Below, in pieces: positions 17,845-26,017 of a stretch of DNA of 38,624 nt (position 1 is its first letter; every line of letters starts with the position of its first letter). The notes under the pieces were generated by a model, which did no database searches, was not told the origin of the DNA, and saw only the letters and a program-made list of their open reading frames with translations. Position numbers and translations under genes: made by a program. The stretch is from Pirellulaceae bacterium (GTDB taxonomy: Bacteria > Planctomycetota > Planctomycetia > Pirellulales > Pirellulaceae). The DNA lies in NCBI GenBank assembly GCA_025459265.1, contig JALOQX010000083.1, positions 1 to 38,624 on the forward strand, written 5' to 3'.

Positions 17845-18315
17845 GCGGTTAGTTAGCAGACTTCTGTCATGCGTTGTAGGCGCTGCTTGCCCAATGCATC
17901 GTTAAATCGGGCGCCCCTCGGCTAACCAACTTAGTCTGCGACCAAGTGGAGTTTATGCCGGGGGGGGTGGCGCTTCTCGAATCCTTCCTGAATTGAAGGG
18001 TGCGACGAACCTCTGATTGCGGAACAGATGCACCGGGTTCGATGAATGCGCGTCGGTCGTATGTCCGGGTGGGGCAGCCGACGGTGAGTCGAGAAGCTCT
18101 CAGTTCGCGGCGCAGAGAGTATGGTCTGGCCGCCCGCCAGGGTGGCTGATGCGAGAGCGTGCGATGCGAGCGGCTGGCCGCTCGGTCGAGTCCCTGCGCG
18201 GCTGAGCGCAGGAGTGTTGAGGGCCGTTCCGAGTCCTGACAATCAAGGGGAGAGCCATCCGCTGCGCGGGCTCGCCGGACACGGGAGCCGCAGGCGGCAC
18301 GTGCGTAGGTGAATC
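17845..18315 (+). promoter_or_regulatory. Long untranslated leader of rho
   Basis: These roughly 470 nt between the putative promoter and the rho ATG hold no convincing gene: the open frames inside have no ribosome-binding sites and no recognisable product. Rho mRNA is autoregulated by termination in its leader in E. coli and other bacteria. This leader is G/C-rich, with a GCAGACT/AGTCTGC inverted repeat near its 5' end (17856-17862, 17933-17939). Autoregulation is therefore plausible but only inferred. No known riboswitch fold is recognised. Confidence 0.4.
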
Positions 18316-19581
18316 ATGGTGAAGAAGCAGCACGGTAAACAGAATTCCGGGCGCGGACCGGGACACCCGGCAAACAACGGGCGAGGGCGTCGGCGCCGCC
18401 GACCCCCGGAGGGCATGCGACGGCCGCCCGATGTGGAACCGGCCGAGAATTCCGATGCCCCGCTCGAGCCGGGTTTCGGACTGCTCGAACTGCATCCCAA
18501 CGGCTACGGGTTCTTGCGGAGCCCGGAGAACAACTACTCCCGCGAACGGACCGACCCCTTCGTGCCCGGCACGATGATCGAGAAGTACCGCCTGCGCCCC
18601 GGGCTGATGATTCACGGCATGGTGCAGCAGGCGCGCAAGCAGCAGGGCCCGCGGCTGCGCGAGATCACGGAAGTCGACGGCATCAAGCCGGATGACTACG
18701 TCAATGTGAAATCGTTTGATGAACTCACGCCGATCAATCCGGAGCAGTGGCTGCGTCTGGAAACGGGTCCGCAGCCGCTGACCACGCGCGTCATGGATCT
18801 GCTCACGCCGCTGGGCAAGGGTCAGCGGGCACTGATTGTGGCCCCGCCGCGCACCGGCAAGACGATCATGCTGCAACACATCAGCCAGGGGGTGTCAGTC
18901 AACCACCCGAACCTCAAACTGATCGTGCTGCTCATCGATGAACGGCCGGAGGAAGTCACCGACATGCGCCGCAACGTGGACGGCGAGGTCGTGGCGAGCA
19001 GTCTGGATCAGGACGTGGAGAGCCATGTGCGGTTGTCACAGCTGATTGTGGAGCGCTGTCGGCGGCTGGCCGAGATGGGGCAGGACGTGTTCCTGCTGCT
19101 CGACTCGATCACGCGGCTGGCCCGGGCGTTCAACAAGTGGGTCGGCAATACGGGGCGGACGATGAGCGGCGGAGTGGACATCAAGGCGATGGACATCCCG
19201 AAGAAGCTCTTCGCGACGGCCCGCGCGTTTGAGGAAGGCGGGTCGCTGACCGTGGTCGGCACGGCGCTGATTGACACCGGGAGCCGGATGGACGAACTGA
19301 TCTTCCAGGAGTTCAAAGGCACGGGCAACATGGAGCTGGTGCTGGACCGCAAGCTGGCGGATCGACGCGTCTGGCCCGCCATCGACATTACGCAGTCCGG
19401 CACGCGTCGCGAGGAACTGCTGCTGGAGCACGAGACGCTGCACGCGGTGACGATGTTGCGCCGCACGCTCACGTCCATGCACCACGTTGACGCGATGGAG
19501 CAGTTGACCAAGCAGCTCGGGCGGTTCAAGACCAACGCCGAGTTCATCAAGCTCATCAGCGGTGCCAAGGTGTTGGACTGA
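18316..19581 (+). CDS. rho: Transcription termination factor Rho
   Basis: A 421-residue hexameric RNA-dependent ATPase that ends untranslated transcripts. It has a basic, Gly/Arg-rich N-terminal extension of about 45 residues (GRGRRRRRPPEG), then the cold-shock-like RNA-binding domain (GFGLLELHPNGYGFLRSP). The ATPase domain has Walker A APPRTGKT (residues 176-183), Walker B region VFLLLDSITRLARAFN, the Q-loop region and the R-loop segment (VDIKAMDIPKKLFATARAFE). The C-terminus (RFKTNAEFIKLISG) is normal. The start ATG follows TAGGTG. A long leader and a tRNA-Ser(GGA) gene flank it. Identity is secure. Confidence 0.97.
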   Translation: MVKKQHGKQNSGRGPGHPANNGRGRRRRRPPEGMRRPPDVEPAENSDAPLEPGFGLLELHPNGYGFLRSPENNYSRERTDPFVPGTMIEKYRLRPGLMIHGMVQQARKQQGPRLREITEVDGIKPDDYVNVKSFDELTPINPEQWLRLETGPQPLTTRVMDLLTPLGKGQRALIVAPPRTGKTIMLQHISQGVSVNHPNLKLIVLLIDERPEEVTDMRRNVDGEVVASSLDQDVESHVRLSQLIVERCRRLAEMGQDVFLLLDSITRLARAFNKWVGNTGRTMSGGVDIKAMDIPKKLFATARAFEEGGSLTVVGTALIDTGSRMDELIFQEFKGTGNMELVLDRKLADRRVWPAIDITQSGTRREELLLEHETLHAVTMLRRTLTSMHHVDAMEQLTKQLGRFKTNAEFIKLISGAKVLD

Positions 19582-19619
19582 CCTCAGCTGACGCCGACCG
19601 GCTGCCACGCAGCCATCCC

Positions 19620-19701
19620 GGAGGGTAAGCGAATGGCTAGCGGCCTCATTGGAAATGAGGTGCCCCGTAAGGGGTTGCGGGTTCGAGTCCCGTGCCCTCC
19701 G
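19620..19701 (+). tRNA. tRNA-Ser (GGA)
   Basis: A type II tRNA. The acceptor stem GGAGGGT pairs with GCCCTCC (discriminator G at 19701). The anticodon arm is CCTCA-TTGGAAA-TGAGG with anticodon GGA. The long variable arm is TGCCCC-GTAA-GGGGTT, and the T arm GCGGG-TTCGAGT-CCCGT is regular. The D arm is short. CCA is not encoded. The 3' portion, from the anticodon loop to the end, is the left copy of a 58-bp att repeat, so this half was probably supplied by the integrated island and the gene was kept intact. Confidence 0.93.
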
Positions 19702-19705
19702 CTTG
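19648..19705 (+). repeat. attL: left 58-bp direct repeat, in the tRNA-Ser gene
   Basis: The sequence from ATTGGAAATGAGG in the anticodon loop to the end of the tRNA plus CTTG beyond it matches 30341-30398 base for base. The bases outside differ at once on both sides (c/g before, t/a after). Tyrosine recombinases often use the anticodon-loop sublocation as attachment core. Confidence 0.92.
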
Positions 19706-19739
19706 TCGCAGGCTTGCGCACTGGGTCGCACCGGCTCAC

Positions 19740-21022
19740 TTAGGTTCGCAACGGACAACATGTTAGGGCGAGCGTGCTCCGCGTGGGCGCGGCTCGCCCG
19801 CTGCGTTTCTTGGTCGCACCCATTCGCAGGGCTTGGCGCCGTTTCGCCTCTTGCGCGCTGCGCCACGCGCTGCGCGGGTGGGAATCGTCTGTTCCGGTTG
19901 CCCCCACCTGGGCCGGCTCAGCGGCCAGCGGGTGACAATTGGGGAGCGCGTCGAGTGCGCTCGTGAGACTGTGCAGTTGGGCGTGGGCGTAGCGGCCGAT
20001 CGTCAGTCGCGGGTCACTGTGTCGCGCCAACTCCTGTGCCGTGCGGACGCTCGCACCGCCCGCCACGATGCGGGAGATGTACGTGTGCCGCAGCGAATGG
20101 AAGTCCGCGATGCGCCCGTCGTCGTCCACGTAGCAAAGAAACTGGGATTTCTCGCGGGCCTCGCGCTCGTCCTTGGTGCTTGCCGCAGCGATCCAAGCGG
20201 CGCGGGCAGCGTCCAGGTCTTTGCGCAGCGTGCGAGCCAGGACACGCGGCAGCGAGCCAAAGACACGCTCGCTATCGGCGCGGTCCGCCAACCAGATCCG
20301 CAGAACGCCGGCCAGATCTTGCCGAATGGGCTGCACGTCGCGCCGGCGGCGCTTGGAGTACGCGGCCTCAACCGCGATGGTCGGCGGGTCGCTGTCCAGG
20401 TCGAATGAGGCCGGTGCGCGTGTCTCGTATGCTGCGCCACGAACGCGAGCAGGTAACTCAACTCCTCGGCCGAAAGGTCACGACGCGCGTGCCGCTGGTC
20501 GCCAGCTGTGTTGTGCGACTCGATGGCGGTCAGCGGGTCGGACGGGAGGCGACCGTCGCGCCACAGCCAGCGAGTAAAGCCCTTCGCAGCTCGGATATAC
20601 GAATTGCAGGTCTCCAGGCTGCGGCTCGCGTCGCGGATACCTCGGATGACCTGCTGCACAGTGCTGGCGGTCAGCTGGTCGAGCCGCTCGGCATGACACT
20701 CTCGCACCACGTACCGCACCCGGCTGTCTGTCATCGCGATATGCTTGGGACTGCGGCCGCGCGCCACCAGGGCGGCGTGGAAATCTGCCAGGTGCTCGGC
20801 GATCGGTCGGCGTGCCTCCTGCGCAAAACGCTCCTGCACGGGGTCGATCACGCCGGCACGCCGCAACTGTGCGGCAGCCTCGTATTTGGCCGCAATCCGC
20901 TCCGCCGTCGCCTTGTCGGTCGTCCGGGCGCACTTGGTCCGGCGCTTGCCGTTGTGGTCGACTCACGCGGCGTACCAGTGAGCTTTGGCCCTCTTGCCAC
21001 CACGTTCGAATACCGATGCCAT
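19740..21022 (-). pseudogene. Tyrosine recombinase (integrase) pseudogene
   Basis: A phage-type integrase relic. Translation from the ATG at 21022 gives MASVFERGGKRAKAHWYAA and then an in-frame TGA at codon 20 (20963-20965), probably from a former TGG. The same frame resumes and contains an N-terminal SAM-like core-binding domain (ITDS.. region: PIAEHLADFHAALVARGRSP, then RAAKGFTRWLWRDGRLPSD). Near 20440 the reading frame changes, and the segment that should hold the first catalytic Arg (TGLR-type box) is missing. The other frame then gives SFDLDSDPPTIAVEAAYSKR, the box HSLRHTYISRIVAGG, LARHSD, and the Tyr in LTIGRYAHA. It ends at the TAA at 19740. It cannot make an active enzyme. Confidence 0.88.
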
Positions 21023-21033
21023 ACTCCCCAGAA

Positions 21034-22306
21034 CTGTAAAGCTGTCATCACGCCGCGAGAATCAGCTCATGTAAAGCACTGAACCTCGAGACGTTTTGAT
21101 GATTAGCTGTTGCTTTCCAGGCACATACGGAGTTCGTGGCCATGCGGTGGCAGCAGCCATGCTGGGTAAGGTATTCGAGCGATTCGCCGAGTATAGTCCT
21201 GTGACCGTCATGATGCGGGGGATCATGGAATACTCAGTTCCCCCCGGCCAGCTGGATGAGATTTTTCGTGAGCGATCCCAGGAGCAGTATGAAGACGAGT
21301 TGCTGTATTCCTCTGCCATGAACGTCTTGGCATTGGCGGTCACAGGTGTCCGCAAGGCGGTGAACGATGCATACAAGGCGGAGCGAGAGAACCTGCGGGT
21401 TTCAGTCGTCTCGGTTTGTAACACACTGAAAGAAACGGAGACTCAGGTGTCCTGCGGAATCGTTCGGGATACAGCGACGAGGTTGATTCCCGTGATCGAT
21501 CCGTTGACGACTCTTGTTTGAGATCGCCGATCGTCGCGCCGCGTTCGTCATCCGGCAGCACGGCTTGACGTTGACGGACAAGCGCCTGGTGGGACGACAA
21601 CGCAAGATCGGCCGCGGCGATGGCGGGATGGTCTACGAGCAAACACTCTGCGTTAGCAAGCGGAATGCCTCGGAGGAGGCGCCGGCAGAAATGGAGCTCC
21701 GCCGGATCACGGTCAAGCACGATCGTGCGACCCGCGATGTCGATCGAGAAATTGACATCGTGCCGAACCTGCCTGAGGAAGGAGCCGATGCCACAACGAT
21801 TGCACAGTTGTACCGCAAACGCTGGCAAATCGAAAACGCTTTCCAAGAACTGGGGCAAGCACTGCGTGGTGAGATCAATACGCTATGTTACCCCAAGGCA
21901 GCGTTCCTGGCGTGTTGCATCGCGTTGTACACGTACAATGTATTGAGCGTGTTGAAGTATTCCATGCGCGCAGTGTATAAGGAAGCTGCTGCGTTTAACC
22001 GCATCTCCGGACACTATCTGGCCGCGGAGATCTCCGCCGCTTCTTTCGGCATGATGATCGCCCTTCCGTCCGACAAGTGGACGAACGCTCTCGCTCATCT
22101 CACACCCCGGCAGCTTGCCACCATCCTCACACAACTCGCCGCAACCATTCGACTCGATCAACTCCTCAAGAACATACGTGGCCCCAAGAAGCCGCCGCCA
22201 ATGCGAAAAAACTCGCCAGACGCTCCTCACGTGTCCACCACACGTCCTCTTGTCCAGCAAAAACAAAACACCTCCCCCGGATAGCTTCCTTGTGACAGCT
22301 TAAAAG
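21034..22306 (+). mobile_element. Internally deleted IS4-type insertion sequence
   Basis: A 1273-bp insertion-sequence relic. The left end CTGTAAAGCTGTCA (21034-21047) and the right end TGACAGCTTAAAAG (22293-22306) form imperfect terminal inverted repeats with 12 of 14 matches. It encloses a single transposase that has lost its middle part. No clear target duplication flanks it. It starts only 12 bp before the integrase start codon, so its arrival would have disturbed that gene's promoter. Confidence 0.65.
21159..22284 (+). pseudogene. IS4-family transposase, internal deletion
   Basis: Two out-of-frame parts of one DDE transposase. The N-terminal part (to 21521; KVFERFAEYSPVTVMMRGIM, AYKAERENLRVSVVSVCNTL, ETQVSCGIVRDTATRL) ends with a stop after the junction. 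The C-terminal part (from about 21514) begins FEIADRRAAFVIRQHGLTLT, then ADATTIAQLYRKRWQIENAF with ELGQALRGEINTLCYPKA, ending in the Pro-rich GPKKPPPMRKN tail. YRKRWxIExxF is the classic Y-R-E motif of IS4-type enzymes. The middle, which should carry the first two catalytic Asp residues, is missing. The enzyme is non-functional. Confidence 0.85.
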
Positions 22307-22490
22307 CCCTGGTGTTCGTAGCTACACGTCCACCGGATCTTGGCGCCAATGTGCTCACACGTTTCCGGCGCTGGAGAGATCTCGATGTACGTGCCCTTGA
22401 CCGTTTCGGCTGAATTGTCCGAACACGACGACTCTCGAGCCGCTCACGGCTCCCGTTCAGCCGTTGGCCAGACCGCCTGCACGAATTTCG

Positions 22491-23021
22491 CTACTTGCTT
22501 GCACGACGCCACACATCGTGTTGGTCAAGCACTTTCTCGCCACCGAGTGTTCCGGTCCCGGTCCAGGTGTGCGTATTTCCCTCATCAGTAATGGTCAGCG
22601 TGCAGGTCCATTCATTCTTGGTCCCGTCTGGAGTACTTCCAATCCCTTTTTCAACCCATTTACCATCCACTTTCTGAACGGTGGTATGGCCTACAAAGCC
22701 GCCCGATACGACGAACATCCCCTTGATGTGCTTTGCAAGTGCGTCAAAGGCGACGAGTCCAATCGCCGAACCGTTGCCGCCGTAGAACTTCGTCACCATG
22801 ACATTGCCGTCTTGCGCAACCGTATTTTCACTGTAGGCGGTGACCTTTTCGCCTTGTTTACCCAAGCCGGGCCAGTCTGCAACCCAGGTCACGTCCCCCA
22901 CCCATCGTCCCTGCATCACTTCGCAGAATTCCTGGAAATCTTTGCGAGTGACTTCCTGCGAGTAGGATGGCCACACCAAGATCGTCAGAAGAATCGCGAT
23001 TGTCGTAGCTGCCATTTTCAT
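22491..23021 (-). CDS. Secreted single-domain DUF1579-like protein
   Basis: A 176-residue exported protein. The signal peptide MKMAATTIAILLTILVWPSY precedes one beta-barrel-like domain. It opens with FCEVMQGRWVGDVTWVADWP (the G-x-W hallmark) and ends TWTGTGTLGGEKVLDQHDVW followed by RRASK. The fold resembles DUF1579/lipocalin-type barrels; the ligand is unknown. The ATG at 23021 is supported by AAGGA 9 nt upstream. The larger neighbour upstream (97 nt away on the same strand) has four related domains, one of which ends NVWRRISK, so the two are likely paralogous and cotranscribed. It lies on the island. Confidence 0.7.
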   Translation of the reverse strand: MKMAATTIAILLTILVWPSYSQEVTRKDFQEFCEVMQGRWVGDVTWVADWPGLGKQGEKVTAYSENTVAQDGNVMVTKFYGGNGSAIGLVAFDALAKHIKGMFVVSGGFVGHTTVQKVDGKWVEKGIGSTPDGTKNEWTCTLTITDEGNTHTWTGTGTLGGEKVLDQHDVWRRASK

Positions 23022-23118
23022 GCGTCGGTCCTTTTGTTTGACACATCCATCGAACACTTCCCGAGCGATGATCTACGCCGACCATCGCGGTACGAGAATG
23101 CCGCACACTCGCCACAGA

Positions 23119-25080
23119 TCACTTCCTGTGCAGCGTAACCTCCCACTGCTCACCGCCCTCACCGCCGAACACGATCACACATAGCTGATTTCCATCGTCG
23201 CGCTTTTCGAAGATGAAATCGCGCACCGACTTCTTGCCGTCCGACGAAAAGGCCGTATTGGTCCACGCCAGCGAGTTTCCACTCGGCTGCATCACGGCCT
23301 GGCCGTTCCCTCCCGCCGAATGGGCCCCCCACATCTTGATCGCCCCGTCGGCCGGGTCGTAAAAGATGATGCTGAGCCCTTCCCATTCCGCACCCTTCAT
23401 TTCGACCTGGATGACCTCGCCGCGAGCGATCCAACGGAACGAGTAGTCGACGGTGGTCTCTCCCATGCCGGGCAAGTCGACTTTGCCCGTCCAGTCACCA
23501 ATCAGCCACTCGACGTGTTCTTCGAGCACCTCCCGGTTCTTGCTGATCCGCCTCCAGACGTTGGTGACCGGCGCCAGCGTCTGGCCCGTGTGCGTCAAGC
23601 GATCGGAGACCACAGTCGTGTGCGTTTGTCCGTCGTCGGACACTTCCACCGCCGATGAGGATGAGGATCTGCGGCCGTCAGGAAAGGTAATCACGGTTCG
23701 GCAGTGCCACGCTCCGTCTCGCTTCATCTTCCAATCCTCGACGTGAAAACCTCCTGTCGCGCTCGCGTAGCTCTTGAACACCTGTTGCGACGGGTTCCAG
23801 ATGCTGATTCCATGCGACCGACCGCGGATAACTCCATCCTTCTCCAGATGCCACGCATGGCTCATCCCGGTCCGGTCCGGAAACGGTGTCTGCGTCATCT
23901 CGACGCGCACCGATTCGCCCTTGGACACGTAACCCTCGATATCCTCGTCCGCGACGAAGTCGCACACGAAGCGCCCCGAGAAGACTCGGATGTACTCCTC
24001 GATCAATGACTCTGCATCCTCGCGGGAGGCCTGGGCGCCGTCGCACGACGATCGCTCCATGGTGATTTCCGCGTCAGGCTGCGGCTCACCATCCGTGACA
24101 ACCTCCTTCAGCTCGAGGACGAACCGCGGACTGTCGAACGCGACCCACGTCCAGCGTCCCTCCGATCGCGACGCGGTACCGTCGGGAGCGATCTTGACCG
24201 ACTCGTACGTGCCCTTCGCGCCCGACGCCAACTGAGGAATTTCATCCATGTTCGCGATCCGAAGACAACTGGTCTCGCGACCTCCATCCGACGTGAATCC
24301 GGTGACTAGCCAGCAATCGCGTTCCGGATCGTAGCCATGGATATCGCGGCGATCCGGCTGACCCGCAAGAGTTGAAACAGAAGTAAAACAATGGGCGGTT
24401 GCTGACGGCTCGTACAGATAGGTTCCCTCGACCACGGCTCCGTCGACGCACCATCGCGATTTCCAGTTGCCAATCAACGGCTGCCAGTACTCGAAATGTG
24501 CCGCGGCGGAATTTGTCGGTTTGACGCGGTGGAAAATCATCTCGAGGCCGTCCCCCGTCCAAGGCCCTCCTTGGCGGTCTTTGGCTTGATAGCTCAACTG
24601 GTCAGGATTGATGAGTCGGAAGACCGCCCGGGCCGACACCGCCTGGCCACTTTCCCCGACACCTGCCAAATTGTGCGTCCAAGTGTTGTGCTGCGGATCG
24701 ATGTCGACCGGCCCACGCTGAGTCCCACCATGTGAACCGAAAAACGTGACATTCACGCCACGTTGCACGGGATCCCACTGGATGATTGATTTCCCTGTGA
24801 ATGGCGGCCGATCCTCGAACGCAAACTGCCAGTCCACCTCCACCGCGGTCTTGTTGACAATCCATTTCCAGGATGACCTGATCGTCATCTCAGTGCCGTC
24901 CGACTCATCATCATCCTCATCGCTGTTCGCAATATCGCCTTGATACACCCAGGTGCCGATCAGTGCCTCATACGATTTCAGGTGTTCATAATTGGCTGGT
25001 GGATTCTGCTGCTCCTGTGCGTTGACGCCAACGATCCCGAGCAGCATCCAGACGGTCAGTTCCCATGTGAACCGATTCAT
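23119..25080 (-). CDS. Secreted protein with four DUF1579-like domains
   Basis: A 653-residue exported protein with signal peptide (WELTVWMLLGIVGVNAQ). Four beta-barrel-like domains follow in tandem. Each opens with a G-x-W/F element: LIGTWVYQG (about 41), LIGNWKSRW (about 205), FSGRFVCDF (about 370), LIGDWTGKV (about 523). Each closes with a basic strand such as MIFHRVK, NVWRRISK or VTLHRK. An acidic run (NSDEDDDESDGTE) sits in domain 1. No catalytic motif is evident; a ligand-binding role outside the cytoplasm is inferred. The ATG at 25080 has GGGAG 8 nt upstream; longer in-frame extensions lack such a site. The single-domain paralogue lies 97 nt downstream. Multi-domain versions are not something I know from described families. 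Confidence 0.72.
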   Translation of the reverse strand: MNRFTWELTVWMLLGIVGVNAQEQQNPPANYEHLKSYEALIGTWVYQGDIANSDEDDDESDGTEMTIRSSWKWIVNKTAVEVDWQFAFEDRPPFTGKSIIQWDPVQRGVNVTFFGSHGGTQRGPVDIDPQHNTWTHNLAGVGESGQAVSARAVFRLINPDQLSYQAKDRQGGPWTGDGLEMIFHRVKPTNSAAAHFEYWQPLIGNWKSRWCVDGAVVEGTYLYEPSATAHCFTSVSTLAGQPDRRDIHGYDPERDCWLVTGFTSDGGRETSCLRIANMDEIPQLASGAKGTYESVKIAPDGTASRSEGRWTWVAFDSPRFVLELKEVVTDGEPQPDAEITMERSSCDGAQASREDAESLIEEYIRVFSGRFVCDFVADEDIEGYVSKGESVRVEMTQTPFPDRTGMSHAWHLEKDGVIRGRSHGISIWNPSQQVFKSYASATGGFHVEDWKMKRDGAWHCRTVITFPDGRRSSSSSAVEVSDDGQTHTTVVSDRLTHTGQTLAPVTNVWRRISKNREVLEEHVEWLIGDWTGKVDLPGMGETTVDYSFRWIARGEVIQVEMKGAEWEGLSIIFYDPADGAIKMWGAHSAGGNGQAVMQPSGNSLAWTNTAFSSDGKKSVRDFIFEKRDDGNQLCVIVFGGEGGEQWEVTLHRK

Positions 25081-26017
25081 GTTGATGCTCCCTGCGGTCA
25101 ACGTAATCTATCTGCGGTACCTTTTATGTTCCCGCTTTGGCAACCTGTCAATCAGCCGCGGCGAATTTCGTATGGGGGACACACGCACCCCCCGACGGCA
25201 GCCAGGCCGCGGCACGCGTGACGCATTGCTGGCTGTCGCGCCGGAGTCTGCGAAACCAACCCTGAAGTGAAACCTGAAATGTCGAGAACCCTGCGAACTT
25301 CGTCGGCGACGACGTCGCCCTCTTGCCGTTGCCCGGAGGCATTGAGTTCGGACACGCCGACCTGGCGCTGCGAGTTGTCCGTATTAGCCAATCGTTGATA
25401 GCCAAATGCCCATCGTCGTCGGAAACCGCGCTGTAAAGATGATTCTGGATCAACAACAGCGCGGACACGGGGACGCTGGTCCGGGAGCAGCGTCGAGAGG
25501 GCGAGGAGGCAACCCGCCTCCTGCGTGACCAGTTGAGACGTCGTCACGTCTCCTCGTCGGCGACGGAACACGAGTGATCCGTTGGTCAACACGGCCACCG
25601 GGATGTCGGTCAATGCCTTGATCCTCGCGATCATCTCGCCTACTTGCGAATGCAACGTAAGCCCGCATATTGCCGATCATGTGATCCGGAAATGCAAGGT
25701 GAATCAGCTGAGGCCACTCTCCGGGGCACGGCATCCCTGGTCCGACAGTGAACATAAGCGGGCCCGTCACCCCCGCCATCAGGCCACAACCCGTCTTGAT
25801 CGATGACCACGGGCAGATTGACATCGGCTTCCGCACTCCGCTACCCTGGTACTTCATGAGGTGGTCTGTCCGTGGTGCTGCGACCACGATTATCACATTC
25901 GTGTGACTCGGGCGTCTTATTCTCCCCACGGAGTCTGCTGCCCAGCGACACCGGCGTTGTCCAAGCCCAAGCCTTGCGACCGGCTCGACGGCAGCCTGTG
26001 CATTTGGAGATCATTTC
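25081..26017. pseudogene. Non-coding stretch with a radical-SAM-like coding remnant
   Basis: No intact gene lies in these roughly 930 nt. On the minus strand at 25572-25640 the frame reads ARIKALTDIPVAVLTNGSL, a segment strongly reminiscent of radical-SAM iron-sulfur oxidoreductases (their IK-x-T-x-IPVAVLTNGSL strand). The sequence on both sides does not continue the family in a single frame: it drifts into Arg/Pro-rich text and frame changes, and no CxxxCxxC cluster is found. It is best read as a relic fragment within the island. The first 60 nt hold the ribosome-binding site of the four-domain gene, and the last 30 nt that of the mannosidase gene. Confidence 0.4.

Noticed and set aside
18121-18312. 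Possible small gene in the rho leader
   Set aside because: No ribosome-binding site, Arg/Ala-rich product, no family; kept as leader.
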